DNA of 64,000 nucleotides from JBOCEF01 sp047610385 (GCA_047610385.1 JBLGAC010000009.1:35356-99355), one strand, 5' to 3'; shown: positions 1 through 8,427, counted from the first letter of the stretch. The notes: generated by a model from the letters alone, not told the origin. Made by a program: numbers and translations.

Positions 1-258
1 CTGTCGCATTCCATCAACATCGAAGAAGCGGGCAACAACATCCGCTCAACGGTGATCATGCCGGGCGAAGTGGCGACCCCGATCCTTGATCGTCGCCCGA
101 TCCCGCCCAGCCCTGAGGCCCGCGCGCAGATGCTGCAGCCCGAAGATCTGGGCCGCACCATCCGCTTTGTGGCTGAACAGCCCGCGCATGTGAACATGAA
201 CGAGATCCTGATCAGCCCGACCCATAACCGCCTGTTCGTCGGCGGGCGCGAGGGCTGA
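1..258 (+). CDS. SDR-family oxidoreductase, C-terminal fragment
   Basis: The open frame enters from the left edge of the window and runs 85 codons to TGA, so only the C-terminal third of the protein is present. The segment VIMPGEVATPILDRRP is the conserved region after the catalytic Tyr/Lys of short-chain dehydrogenases (PGxVxT), and LQPEDLGRTIRFVAEQP is the usual end-of-fold helix that precedes the NEILISPT strand. The Rossmann motif and active site lie outside the window, so substrate and cofactor cannot be named. No start codon is visible; the ATG at 52 is an internal methionine. The family call is firm, the function open. Confidence 0.8.
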   Translation: MSHSINIEEAGNNIRSTVIMPGEVATPILDRRPIPPSPEARAQMLQPEDLGRTIRFVAEQPAHVNMNEILISPTHNRLFVGGREG

Positions 259-267
259 AACGCAAAA

Positions 268-296
268 CGGCCCGGGGCGCATCCCGCCCCGGGCCG
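268..296 (-). terminator. GC-rich hairpin terminator between convergent genes
   Basis: A 12-bp perfect stem (CGGCCCGGGGCG and its complement) with a 5-nt loop lies between the two convergent genes. Read on the minus strand it is followed by TTTTG, so it best serves the VPLPA-tail gene, although the stem could stop transcription both ways. The core and loop reappear unchanged behind the universal stress gene at 1236-1260. Confidence 0.75.
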
Positions 297-320
297 TAGG
301 TCACATCAGATCGCCCGCCC

Positions 321-968
321 TCAAGCGGTTTTGCGGCGACGCTTCATCAGGCCGAGCGCGCCGAGCCCCATGACCAGCATCGGCAGACCCGCGGGCAGCG
401 GCACGGCGGCGCCGACGAACGCGACCTCTGAGATGAAGACGAACCGGTCAGACCCGATGATGTCCAGCGTGAAGGTCTGGCCCACCAATCCTGCGCCAAA
501 GGACAACGTGGTCGAATTCGGCTCGCCGGAGGGAAGATTGTTGATCACGGTCTGGGTCAGCGTCGCCCCGCCCGTCGGCGTGAGCGAGAACTGCTGGGGC
601 ACGTTCACATTGTTGCCGCCATTGTTGTCGTCGTAATAAAGGGTGACCGAGCTCAGCCTGATATTGGCGCCAAAATCGAACAGGATCGGCGGCTGAACGT
701 CAATCCAGGCGACATAGGGATCCACGCCGCCGCCGGGCGTGAAACCGCCGGTCGCGATGATGCCGTCGGTCAGGTCGCCAAGACCGCCGGACAGGACAAA
801 GTCGGAGACAGTTCCCGAATAGCTGTCATCCCTCCATGCATCGACGTTGGTGGTCGTGTCATAACTGACTGGCAAAATCGGCGCGGGGGCCGCGTGGGCG
901 CCGGTCAGGCCGGTGGTGACAAAGGCAGCGCCGAGGCCGAGGATGCGAAGGGTGGATGCGATGGTTAT
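321..968 (-). CDS. Secreted protein with VPLPA-type C-terminal sorting tail, probable AUA start
   Basis: The protein ends in VPLPAGLPMLVMGLGALG followed by KRRRK. That is the PEP-CTERM/VPLPA-CTERM layout: a VPLPA motif, a hydrophobic helix and a basic tail, meant for exosortase-type processing. The body is a beta-rich extracellular domain of unknown function with a ...VDAW..YSGT.. start that may be a discoidin-like fold (inference). The first ATG/GTG/TTG in frame is a TTG at 875, which would remove the signal peptide. Reading further upstream gives (M)TIASTLRILGLGAAF...TGAHA, a good signal peptide. Its only well-placed initiator is ATA at 966-968, 7 nt after GGAG. An in-frame TGA at 981-983 closes the frame upstream. 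About 215 residues. The product class is clear; the start is either a rare AUA or a lost ATG. Confidence 0.75.
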   Translation of the reverse strand: MTIASTLRILGLGAAFVTTGLTGAHAAPAPILPVSYDTTTNVDAWRDDSYSGTVSDFVLSGGLGDLTDGIIATGGFTPGGGVDPYVAWIDVQPPILFDFGANIRLSSVTLYYDDNNGGNNVNVPQQFSLTPTGGATLTQTVINNLPSGEPNSTTLSFGAGLVGQTFTLDIIGSDRFVFISEVAFVGAAVPLPAGLPMLVMGLGALGLMKRRRKTA

Positions 969-1235
969 GGGAATTCTCCCTCAGGCGCGCCTGAGATTGC
1001 CGCGGCGCCACGGGGCCGCAGGGAGGACGAAGATGTGACAGGGACGGCGCATCCGCCCCCGAAAAGGGATTGCACTGAATGAGACGCTGACATGGGCCAG
1101 CGTTCGCGATCCGAGCCAGTGTGGCTGCACCGCTGGTGAACTCAACATTCACCACCTTGACTAAAATTGAAACCCTTCAGCTTCAACGCCGCGCCGCGCC
1201 GCGCCCGACCCGCGTGCCCCACGCGCAACAAAGCT
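969..1235. other. Intergenic region upstream of the VPLPA-tail gene
   Basis: No gene is supported here. Open frames on both strands are short and of low-complexity Arg/Pro/Ala composition. The interval should hold the promoter of the VPLPA-tail gene; a less GC-rich patch near 1140-1180 is the best place for it. A Shine-Dalgarno GAGGGAGA (minus strand) lies at 975-982. Confidence 0.4.
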
Positions 1236-1260
1236 GCCCGGGGCGCATCCCGCCCCGGGC
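1236..1260 (-). terminator. Hairpin terminator of the universal stress gene
   Basis: A 10-bp perfect stem with loop CATCC lies 36 nt past the stop of the minus-strand usp gene and is followed on that strand by CTTTGTT. All 25 bases, loop included, are identical to the core of the hairpin at 268-296. Confidence 0.7.
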
Positions 1261-1295
1261 CGCTTGCACACCAGCCTCGCCCGCCCCAGCAGGGG

Positions 1296-2132
1296 CTAGT
1301 GGGACATCAGCACCGGGACCGGGCAGCGCTTCAGCACGTCCTTGGTGACGCCGCCGATCAAGCCCTCGGCAAAGCTGGAATGCTCATAGGCACCCATGAT
1401 CAACAGGCCCGCGTCCTTTTGCGCGACCATGTCGATGATCACCGATGCGATGCTGCCGCCGTTGCGGGGCACGTTCTTCCAATCAGTCATCACGCCGTGG
1501 CGCGCCAGATGGGCGACCACGTCCATGCCCTCCCGGCGCCGGGATGCCTGATTTTCGCCGACCGTCAGCACGGTGACGATGGACTTGGTCTCCATCATCG
1601 GCATGGCGTCGGACATGGCCGACGCGGCGGCGCGCCCGCCATCCCATGCCAGCACCGCGTGGGCGTTCATGCCCGACGGTTCAAACCCGTTGGGGACGAT
1701 CAGCACCGGGCGGCCTGACCGCAGGGCGATGGTGTCTGGATGGGGCGCCAGATGCGATGTCTCAGCGTCACTGTCATACTGGCCCATCACCACGATGTCG
1801 TAAAAGCGCGCGGCCTGCATCAGGGAGTTGTCGGCATCCCCGCCCAGATCGAACCAGTGGTGCTTGCCCGGCCGGGATTTTTCCGCCGCCAGCACCGCGT
1901 TGTGGAACGCCTTGGCGATCGTCTCACGGGCCGCGGCCTCGGTCTCCCGGATTGACGTGAGCAGATCAGGCGTCACCCAAGGCCCAAGTGCGATCGACAT
2001 GCGCGACGGGCCATGGCTGAGAAAACCGGTCAAATGCGCACCGTATTTCTCAGCCATCTTCAACGCGACCGCAAGCGCGGCGGCCGAAGACGGTTGTCCA
2101 TTAAAGGACACGAGGATGTTTTTGATTGTCAT
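1296..2132 (-). CDS. Universal stress protein, two tandem UspA domains
   Basis: The 278-residue length fits two fused UspA domains. The first begins KNILVSFNGQPSSAAAL. The second ends LLIMGAYEHSSFAEGLIGG..V......PVPVLMSH, close to the G-2x-G-9x-G(S/T) nucleotide-binding consensus that closes Usp domains. Such proteins are cytoplasmic and linked to stress tolerance; the exact activity cannot be inferred. The ATG is preceded by GGGAGAAACACC, a good ribosome site. It is transcribed away from the chemoreceptor gene, and a terminator hairpin follows. The gene appears intact and monocistronic. Confidence 0.92.
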   Translation of the reverse strand: MTIKNILVSFNGQPSSAAALAVALKMAEKYGAHLTGFLSHGPSRMSIALGPWVTPDLLTSIRETEAAARETIAKAFHNAVLAAEKSRPGKHHWFDLGGDADNSLMQAARFYDIVVMGQYDSDAETSHLAPHPDTIALRSGRPVLIVPNGFEPSGMNAHAVLAWDGGRAAASAMSDAMPMMETKSIVTVLTVGENQASRRREGMDVVAHLARHGVMTDWKNVPRNGGSIASVIIDMVAQKDAGLLIMGAYEHSSFAEGLIGGVTKDVLKRCPVPVLMSH

Positions 2133-2334
2133 GGTGTTTCTCCCTCGGCCAATGGCCTTTTGATCCGGGGCCGATCATCGCGCCGCCGCGGCGAGGGCGC
2201 TTTGATCCAGGTCATGGGAGAAACGGTTTTCGCTGTGCCTGCGAAGACCACTTCCGAGATTTACGCATATATAACCTGTCATGCGCAGATTGATCCCAGC
2301 GGCGACGTTGCCGCGGCGCAGGGGATTGTCGTCA

Positions 2335-4272
2335 ATGCCGGATCTTTCGTCTTTTCGGGCCCCGATTCGCATTTATGCGATCGTCGCGGTCGCCATGATC
2401 ATGATCATTTCGCTGGTTGTGGCCCTGAACATCCGCGAAAGCGCGATGACGTATGTAGACCGCGCTAGGGCGGTCGCTGGCGTGGTGGACATCGGGGTCA
2501 GCGTGGCAAAGCGCTACCATGATCTGGCCAAATCCGGAGAGATGACGGAGGACGCGGCCAAGGCGCAGGCGCTTGCTGTCATCGCGGACCTGCGGTTTGC
2601 GCGGGGCAACTATCTGTTCGCCTATGACATGACCGGCGTGATGCTCGCTTATGGTCCCAAGGGCAAACTGGTCGGCCAGAACCTGATCGCGCGCGAAGAC
2701 GAAAACGGCGTGAAGGTGTTTCAGGAACTGATCAAGGCCGTCCGCCAGTCGGGCGGTGGCGAGGTGCGCTATTCTTGGCCAAGGCCCGACGCGGTGGACG
2801 GTGATCCGCCTTCGCCAAGACTGTCGATCACAAAGGAATTTGCGCCGTGGAAATGGGGCATCGGTGCCGGCGTGTTTATCGACGACATTGAGGCAGAAAT
2901 ATACGAGAAACGCATTTTTGCGTTTGTGGCGCTGCTGGTGGGGCTTTTGGTGCTGTCGGGGGTGTCATTCGTGATTGCTCGTAGCGTGACCAAGCCGCTT
3001 GCAGATCTGAACGCGCGGATGACCGGCCTTGCGGCAGGTGATCTGACCTCGCCGATCCCTTTCGATCATGCGCGCGATGAAATGGGGTCGATGGCGCGCA
3101 CGGTGGCCGTGTTCCGTGACAATGCGGAACGGGTCGCGCAGATGGGCCGCGACAAGACTGCGGATGACCAGCGCAATGAGACTGCGCGCGTTGCGCTGAT
3201 GCAGCAGTTGGGTGCCGAATTTGGTGCCACTGCTGAGGCTGCGGTGCATGGCGACTTTTCGCGCCGCATTGATACGCGCTTTGATGAGCCGTCGCTGGAC
3301 CGTCTGTCCGAAAGCCTCAACCGTATGATGGAAAGCGTGGAGGGCGGGCTGACCGCGACGTCGCGCACATTGGCCGGGCTGGCGGATGGTGATCTGTCCA
3401 CCCGCATGCAGGGGCGCTTTGACGGTGCCTTCGGCGTGGTTCAGAACGACGCCAACGCGCTGGGCGAAAAGTTTGAAGGTATGGTCCGCGATATTCAAGA
3501 AGCCGCGCAGACCATCGGCGTTGGATCGGCCACCGTGCTGGACGGGGCGACAGCGCTGCAGGCGCGCACGGAAACCCAAGCCAGCGCGTTGGAGCAGACC
3601 TCCGCCACCATGGAGGAGATGTCCGCGAACATCGCCAGCAGCGCTGACAACGCAGCCCAAGCGCGCATCGCCGCTGACGAAGGCAATTCATGTGCCCGTG
3701 ACGGCGGCGAAATTGTCGGCAAGGCGGTGTCGGCCATGACCGCGATCGAAGTGAGCGCTGCAAAAATCGGCGACATTGTCAGCGTCATCAACTCCATCGC
3801 CTTTCAGACCAACCTGCTGGCGCTGAACGCGGCGGTCGAAGCGGCGCGGGCGGGCGAATCGGGCAAAGGCTTTGCCGTGGTCGCGGCTGAGGTGCGCACC
3901 CTCGCACAGCGCTCCGCCGACGCGGCGCGCGACATCAAAAGCCTGATTGAGGACAGCGCCAAGAACGTGTCCGAGGGCGCGAACAGCGTCCGGCGCAGTG
4001 GCGACGCGCTGGGCCTGATCATCAAGTCGAGCGAGAAGGTCACGGCGCTGATCGGCCAGATCGCCCTCGCGGGTAAGGAACAGGCCGCGGGCGTGGCGGA
4101 GATCACCTCAACCGTCAGCCATCTTGATGGTGTGACCCAGGAAAACGCCGCCCTCGCGGACCGCAGCGCTGCGGAATCGCGGGACATAGCTGAGGTCACC
4201 CAGCAGCTGGTGCAGCTGGTCGGGTTCTTCCGCGTCGGCACCTTGGCCGCGCAGGCCCGGCGCGCGGCCTGA
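2335..4272 (+). CDS. Methyl-accepting chemotaxis protein with periplasmic Cache domain
   Basis: This is a transmembrane chemoreceptor. An N-terminal membrane helix (IYAIVAVAMIMIISLVVAL) leads into a periplasmic single-Cache-type domain (about residues 45-190; note ARGNYLFAYD and WKWGIGAGVFIDDIE). A second helix (FAFVALLVGLLVLSGVSFVI), one or two HAMP segments (TKPLADLNARMTGLAAGDL; LAGLADGDL) and the cytoplasmic signalling hairpin follow. The hairpin tip reads FQTNLLALNAAVEAARAGE, the CheA/CheW-contacting region. There is no C-terminal CheR/CheB-docking pentapeptide. I chose the ATG at 2335 just before the first helix, with AGGGGA upstream; an ATG at 2281 would add 18 basic residues. The ligand is unknown. 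No che genes are nearby, so it is an orphan receptor. Confidence 0.92.
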   Translation: MPDLSSFRAPIRIYAIVAVAMIMIISLVVALNIRESAMTYVDRARAVAGVVDIGVSVAKRYHDLAKSGEMTEDAAKAQALAVIADLRFARGNYLFAYDMTGVMLAYGPKGKLVGQNLIAREDENGVKVFQELIKAVRQSGGGEVRYSWPRPDAVDGDPPSPRLSITKEFAPWKWGIGAGVFIDDIEAEIYEKRIFAFVALLVGLLVLSGVSFVIARSVTKPLADLNARMTGLAAGDLTSPIPFDHARDEMGSMARTVAVFRDNAERVAQMGRDKTADDQRNETARVALMQQLGAEFGATAEAAVHGDFSRRIDTRFDEPSLDRLSESLNRMMESVEGGLTATSRTLAGLADGDLSTRMQGRFDGAFGVVQNDANALGEKFEGMVRDIQEAAQTIGVGSATVLDGATALQARTETQASALEQTSATMEEMSANIASSADNAAQARIAADEGNSCARDGGEIVGKAVSAMTAIEVSAAKIGDIVSVINSIAFQTNLLALNAAVEAARAGESGKGFAVVAAEVRTLAQRSADAARDIKSLIEDSAKNVSEGANSVRRSGDALGLIIKSSEKVTALIGQIALAGKEQAAGVAEITSTVSHLDGVTQENAALADRSAAESRDIAEVTQQLVQLVGFFRVGTLAAQARRAA

Positions 4273-4323
4273 TTGCCGCGCCCGCAGTTGACAAGCCAGC
4301 CGCGGCATTGCATATCGCGCCAT

Positions 4324-4357
4324 CGCCGCACGCCCCAGTCGGGCGCGCGGCGGTTTT
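4324..4357 (+). terminator. Hairpin terminator after the chemoreceptor gene
   Basis: A 12-bp stem with one mismatch (CGCCGCACGCCC against GGGCGCGCGGCG) and a 5-nt loop is followed by TTTT. It separates the chemoreceptor gene from rpsD. Confidence 0.6.
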
Positions 4358-4482
4358 CCGGCGTCCGCGGCGCCGCGCTCTCGCAGCGCGACGGCCCTGT
4401 CGCCCGGAACGATCCCCCGAGGGGGACCGATCCGGGAAAGGAGGGCGCCGGCCCTGTTAGATGAGAGCATAGGGAGCTGAGG

Positions 4483-5103
4483 ATGACCAAGCGCACCTCT
4501 TCCAAGTACAAACTTGACCGCCGCATGGGCGAAAACATCTGGGGCCGTCCGAAATCCCCGGTGAACCGCCGTGAATACGGCCCCGGCCAGCACGGTCAGC
4601 GCCGCAAGGGCAAGCTTTCTGATTTCGGCGTGCAGCTGCGCGCCAAGCAGAAGCTCAAGGGCTATTACGGCGATCTGACCGAGAAGCAGTTCCGCCGCAT
4701 CTACACTGAGGCCGAGCGCCTTCGTGGTGACACCGGCGAGGCCCTGATCGGCCTGCTGGAGCAGCGTCTGGACGCCGTGGTCTACCGCGCAAAATTCGTG
4801 CCGACCGTGTTCGCCGCCCGCCAGTTCGTGAACCACGGCCATGTGACCGTGAACGGCAAGCGCGTGAACATTCCTTCCTACCGTGTGAAGGAAGGCGACA
4901 TCATCGAGGTCCGCGAAAAGTCCAGGCAGATGGAGCTGATCCTCGGCGCCGTCCAGTCCGGCGAGCGCGACGTGCCAGAATACATCGAAGTCGACCACTC
5001 CAAGCTGACCGCGCGTTTCGTGCGTGTGCCGCTGCTGGGCGACGTGCCGTATCCGGTGCAGATGGAACCCAACCTCGTGGTCGAGTTCTACGCGAAGAAC
5101 TGA
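4483..5103 (+). CDS. rpsD: 30S ribosomal protein S4
   Basis: The protein is a primary 16S-rRNA-binding protein that nucleates assembly of the 30S body. It has 206 residues, the normal length, and starts MTKRTSSKYKLDRRMGENIW with the alphaproteobacterial pattern. The S4 RNA-binding fold is seen in RLDAVVYRAKFVPTVFAARQ and VNHGHVTVNGKRVNIPSYRV, and it ends VEFYAKN. The start has a GGGAGCTGAGG ribosome site. As usual in this order it stands alone, away from the S13-S11-rpoA cluster, and is bounded by terminators on both sides. The call is certain. Confidence 0.98.
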   Translation: MTKRTSSKYKLDRRMGENIWGRPKSPVNRREYGPGQHGQRRKGKLSDFGVQLRAKQKLKGYYGDLTEKQFRRIYTEAERLRGDTGEALIGLLEQRLDAVVYRAKFVPTVFAARQFVNHGHVTVNGKRVNIPSYRVKEGDIIEVREKSRQMELILGAVQSGERDVPEYIEVDHSKLTARFVRVPLLGDVPYPVQMEPNLVVEFYAKN

Positions 5104-5163
5104 TGCGCTGCGGCCTCGGGGCATCCCCGGGGCCGCGCCGTCATCCTTCGCTGCCCACGATGC

Positions 5164-5199
5164 AAAAAGGCCCCGCGGATCGCTCCGCGGGGCCTTTTT
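5164..5199 (+). terminator. Strong bidirectional terminator after rpsD
   Basis: A 16-bp perfect stem (AAAAAGGCCCCGCGGA and complement) with a 4-nt TCGC loop ends in TTTTT, with AAAAA on the other flank. It works as an intrinsic terminator in either direction and lies 60 nt past the rpsD stop. Confidence 0.93.
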
Positions 5200-5205
5200 G
5201 TATGC

Positions 5206-5239
5206 GCCGGTCTTGCAAATCAGCCGGTCTTGTAAATCA
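5206..5239. repeat. 17-bp tandem duplication
   Basis: GCCGGTCTTGCAAATCA is followed at once by a second copy differing only at C/T in position 11. The second copy contains the stop codon (minus strand, 5237-5239) of the decayed secreted ORF. Confidence 0.8.
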
Positions 5240-5602
5240 GAAGGGCGGCATGCGTTTGGCAATGACCCCGCACCATTTGGCGGCCTGCATCGGTGCCGTG
5301 TGCAAAGCCGTGGCTCCTGCGTCCTTGTCGTTATTGGTGCGCAGATCCCCGCCGCGCCAGCTTTTCCGACCGTCGACAAACAGAATGACGTCGTCGTCCA
5401 AGGGAAGTGGTGCCGCTGTTACAGACCGGGGCGCAGCCGCCTGGCACCGCCCGATCGGCGCCGTCTGACCCGGGTCCAGACGTCAGTTGTCACGCGCCAG
5501 TGCGGCCAATCCTTTGTGCGACCGCGCGCGGCCAGCATCTGCCAACGCCGTGCCGAATGTCAGAAAAAGGGCGCTGATCCACGCGCCGATGGCCTTTTTC
5601 AA
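5237..5602 (-). pseudogene. Possible decayed gene for a small secreted protein
   Basis: In one minus-strand frame a TTG at 5602 opens a convincing signal peptide (LKKAIGAWISALFLTFG then TALADA). The frame stops at TGA 5483-5485 after 40 residues. The same frame then continues open for about 80 codons with protein-like composition (VILFVDGRKSWRGG, ATALHTAPMQAAKWCG) to a second TGA at 5237. This fits a gene of about 120 residues broken by one nonsense change, or a 40-residue secreted peptide plus chance open frame. I do not recognise the family. Nothing convincing lies between 5603 and 5856. Confidence 0.3.
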
Positions 5603-5856
5603 GGATGTTTACTCAAAACGCTCCGCCAGCCCCCTCAGCCGCGCCATGTGCGTGCTGACGGCCCCGGTGCTGGTTGCCATCGGGGTGATCCAAGGGGCAG
5701 CGCCTGGCCAAATCGGGAATGGGCGCAATGAAAGTGGGGCGGACAAGGGTCACGACCTTGTCCGCCCTGCGCGCGGCCCCCGGCGCAGGCCAGTGCGCTG
5801 CGCCGTCGCTCTCGTGCTCCGCAGCGCTCCCCACAGCGCCGCGGTGCCTGCGGGCG

Positions 5857-6567
5857 TCAGCCTTTGCGGGCGCGCAGCCGCAGAAGCCCCATCAGCCCGA
5901 ACGCCCCGGCCAGCAGCGGGAGGGCCGCAGGAACCGGCACGTTCGCGATGCTTTTGGGCAGGTCGAGCGAGAACAGTGACACGTCCGAAATCAGCCCTTC
6001 GCCAAGTGCGATCAGCTGCGCGCCGCCATGTCCGTCCGGGCTTGCCACATAGACCCGGTCCAGCCCCAGCGTTTCGCGCAACGACACCATGGCTGAGAAC
6101 GGCGCATCGTCGATCATGTCGATCACGAAGCCGTCGGTGCAGCAGCTCCACCATTTGAAGGCACCTGTCAGCGTGGCGCCGTCGAATTCGGACCCTTCAT
6201 CGGCCACGGCCAGCTGTGCGCCTGCGACACTGCCGGTCACGGCAACCTTGGTCTGCCCTTTGCTGCCGTCGTTCTGGCCGTCGAACACCACACCAAGCGA
6301 CAGCTTTCCAGCCCCGGTGCTGGAGGAGCGCAGCAGGAACAGCACCATGGCGTTCGACCGCTCCAGCCCCACCGGGGTGTGGGCAGACGCGTCCGCCGAG
6401 TCATACCCGTAGAAATTCGCGCTGTCGCCTGACCAGATGAACGGATCCAGCGCCACTGACGCGCCGCCGCCCGATGCGGCATAGCCTGCGGCAAATGCGG
6501 TGCTGGTAGACGCGATGCCGGTTGACGCGATGAAAAGCGCCGCCGCCCCTGCAATCAGATGTTTCAT
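5857..6567 (-). CDS. Secreted protein with VPLPA-type C-terminal sorting tail
   Basis: The 236-residue protein starts MKHLIAGAAALFIAST with a clear signal peptide ending near AFA/AG. It closes with VPVPAALPLLAGAFGLMGLL and a basic RLRARK tail, the VPLPA-CTERM pattern. The body is Ser/Gly/Asp-rich and beta-like, with a vicinal cysteine pair in WWSCCTDGF. The ATG at 6567 is chosen because the signal peptide begins there; an upstream in-frame start would only add a leader (MYQDLVETN...). The C-terminal tail predicts export and anchoring or release by an exosortase-like enzyme, which is not encoded in the window. Function unknown. It is divergent from the UshA-like gene. Confidence 0.8.
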   Translation of the reverse strand: MKHLIAGAAALFIASTGIASTSTAFAAGYAASGGGASVALDPFIWSGDSANFYGYDSADASAHTPVGLERSNAMVLFLLRSSSTGAGKLSLGVVFDGQNDGSKGQTKVAVTGSVAGAQLAVADEGSEFDGATLTGAFKWWSCCTDGFVIDMIDDAPFSAMVSLRETLGLDRVYVASPDGHGGAQLIALGEGLISDVSLFSLDLPKSIANVPVPAALPLLAGAFGLMGLLRLRARKG

Positions 6568-6785
6568 GGTTCTGGTCCCGCTGTTTGTTTCAACGAGGTC
6601 TTGATACATTCAGTCTAAAAACATTTAAACTTAAGTCATTATTAATGGAAAAACTGACAGCATTAACGCACCCGGTGCCACCATCGCCCTGCCGCCGAAA
6701 ATGAAATCGCGCCAGATGCAGCGACGCGCTTGATTTCTGCGTGAATACGTTTTCAATCCAATGGTCAAAACCCGGAGGTTCCCCC
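6568..6785. promoter_or_regulatory. AT-rich divergent promoter region
   Basis: The interval between two divergent genes contains an AT-rich patch (about 6601-6668) that stands out against the GC-rich background and should carry both promoters. No exact -35/-10 pair can be assigned. A GGAGG ribosome site sits just before the plus-strand ATG. Confidence 0.5.
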
Positions 6786-8378
6786 ATGCGATTGCGCTCA
6801 TTCCTCGGCACTGTCACGGCCCTAGCGCTCAGCGCCGGCGCCGCGGCGGCCGACTACAAGATCACCATCCTGCACACGAATGATTTTCATTCGCGGCTGG
6901 AACCGATCAGCAAATATGACAGCGGCTGCAAGCCCGAAGACAATGCCGAAGGCAAATGCTTTGGCGGCACAGCGCGCCTGATCACCGCGATTGAGGCCGC
7001 ACGCGCCGCACGCGACAACACGCTGCTGGTGGATGGCGGTGACCAGTTCCAAGGCTCGTTGTTCTACACCTATTACAAGGGCAAAGCGGCGGCGGAGATG
7101 ATGACCGCGCTTGGCTACGAAGCGATGACCGTGGGCAACCATGAATTCGATGACGGGCCTGAGGTGCTGGCCGGCTTTATGGCCGCGGTCGGGTTCCCGG
7201 TGCTGATGTCGAACGCCGACGTGTCGGCAGAACTGTCGCTGGCGGGCAAGCTGATGCCATCCACCATCATCGAGAAGGGCGGCGAAAAGATCGGCCTGAT
7301 CGGCCTGACGCCCCAGGACACGGATGAGCTTTCGTCGCCCGGCAAGACCATCGTTTTCCAAGATCCCGCCATGGCCGTGGCCCGTGAGGTCGCCAAGCTT
7401 GAAGCGGCTGGCGTGAACAAGATCATCGTGCTGTCCCATTCAGGCTATGGCGTCGACAAATCGGTGGCCGAAAAGGTCGCCGGTGTTGACGTGATCGTCG
7501 GCGGGCACACCAACACGTTCCTGTCCAACACCTCAGACCGCGCCGAAGGCCCGTATCCGACCATGGTGACCGGCCCCGATGGCGGCCTTTCCGCCATCGT
7601 GTCGGCCTATGCTTACGGCAAGTATCTGGGCCATCTCGATGTGGTGTTCGACGACGCGGGCAAGATTGTCTCAGCGGTGGGCGAGCCGATCGTGATGGAC
7701 GGCTCGGTTGAGGAGAACCCGCAGATCAAGGGCCGCATCGAACAGATGGCCGAACCGCTCGAGGAGATCCGTAACAAAGTCGTCGCCTCTACGACCATGG
7801 TCATCAGCGGCGATCGTGCCGTGTGCCGCGCGGATGTCTGTGAGATGGGCGTTCTGGTGGCTGACGCGATGCTGGCACGGGTTAAATCGCAGGGCATCGA
7901 CCTTGCGATCACCAATGGCGGCGGTCTGCGCGCGTCAATTGACGCGGGTGAGATCACCATGGGCGAGGTTCTGTCGGTGCTGCCGTTCCAGAACACCCTT
8001 GCCACGTTCAATCTGACCGGCGCAGGCGTGATCGCAGCGCTTGAGAACGGCGTCAGCCAGGTCGAAGACGGCGCGGGCCGCTTCCCGCAGGTCGCCGGGC
8101 TGAAATTCAGCTTTGATCCGAACATGGAGGCCGGATCGCGCATTGTCGACGTGATGGTCGGCGGCGATGGCGCATGGGCACCGATCGACACGGCCAAGGT
8201 CTATGGCGTGGTGTCGAACAACTACATGCGCTCGGGCGGTGATGGCTACAAGATCTTCGCCACTGACGGCATGAACGCCTATGATTTCGGCCCGGCGCTG
8301 GATGAGGTTGTTGCGGCCTATCTGGTCCAGAACCAGCCTTATGTGCCGTATGTGGATGACCGCATTTCCCGCAAATAA
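6786..8378 (+). CDS. Periplasmic 5'-nucleotidase / UDP-sugar hydrolase (UshA family)
   Basis: The protein hydrolyses nucleotides, and possibly UDP-sugars or cyclic nucleotides, outside the cytoplasm. After a signal peptide (ending AAAA/DY) it shows the metallophosphatase signatures ILHTNDFHSR, DGGDQFQGS, GNHEFDDG and GGHTN, which bind the two-metal centre. The C-terminal substrate-specificity domain follows with NGGGLRASID and SGGDGYKIF. At 530 residues it has the family's normal length. The ATG at 6786 is preceded by CGGAGG and begins the signal peptide; an upstream ATG at 6741 would mask it. A terminator follows, so it is monocistronic. The exact substrate is not determined by sequence. Confidence 0.92.
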   Translation: MRLRSFLGTVTALALSAGAAAADYKITILHTNDFHSRLEPISKYDSGCKPEDNAEGKCFGGTARLITAIEAARAARDNTLLVDGGDQFQGSLFYTYYKGKAAAEMMTALGYEAMTVGNHEFDDGPEVLAGFMAAVGFPVLMSNADVSAELSLAGKLMPSTIIEKGGEKIGLIGLTPQDTDELSSPGKTIVFQDPAMAVAREVAKLEAAGVNKIIVLSHSGYGVDKSVAEKVAGVDVIVGGHTNTFLSNTSDRAEGPYPTMVTGPDGGLSAIVSAYAYGKYLGHLDVVFDDAGKIVSAVGEPIVMDGSVEENPQIKGRIEQMAEPLEEIRNKVVASTTMVISGDRAVCRADVCEMGVLVADAMLARVKSQGIDLAITNGGGLRASIDAGEITMGEVLSVLPFQNTLATFNLTGAGVIAALENGVSQVEDGAGRFPQVAGLKFSFDPNMEAGSRIVDVMVGGDGAWAPIDTAKVYGVVSNNYMRSGGDGYKIFATDGMNAYDFGPALDEVVAAYLVQNQPYVPYVDDRISRK

Positions 8379-8396
8379 TCGGGATGGCTAGAATTG

Positions 8397-8427
8397 GCCG
8401 CCTCCGGGACACCGGGGGCGGCTTTTT
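8397..8427 (+). terminator. Intrinsic terminator after the 5'-nucleotidase gene
   Basis: GCCGCCTCCGGG pairs with CCGGGGGCGGC across a short loop and is followed by TTTTT. Confidence 0.85.

Noticed and set aside
2161..2180. TTGAT...ATCA pattern resembling an FNR/Crp-type box before the stress and chemoreceptor genes
   Set aside because: The half-site spacing is far too long for an FNR site (TTGAT-N4-ATCAA).
4108..5379. Long minus-strand open frame of 423 codons opposite rpsD
   Set aside because: It is antisense to rpsD and the end of the chemoreceptor gene, with His/Arg/Ala-rich low-complexity sequence from GC-rich codon bias; no domain is seen.
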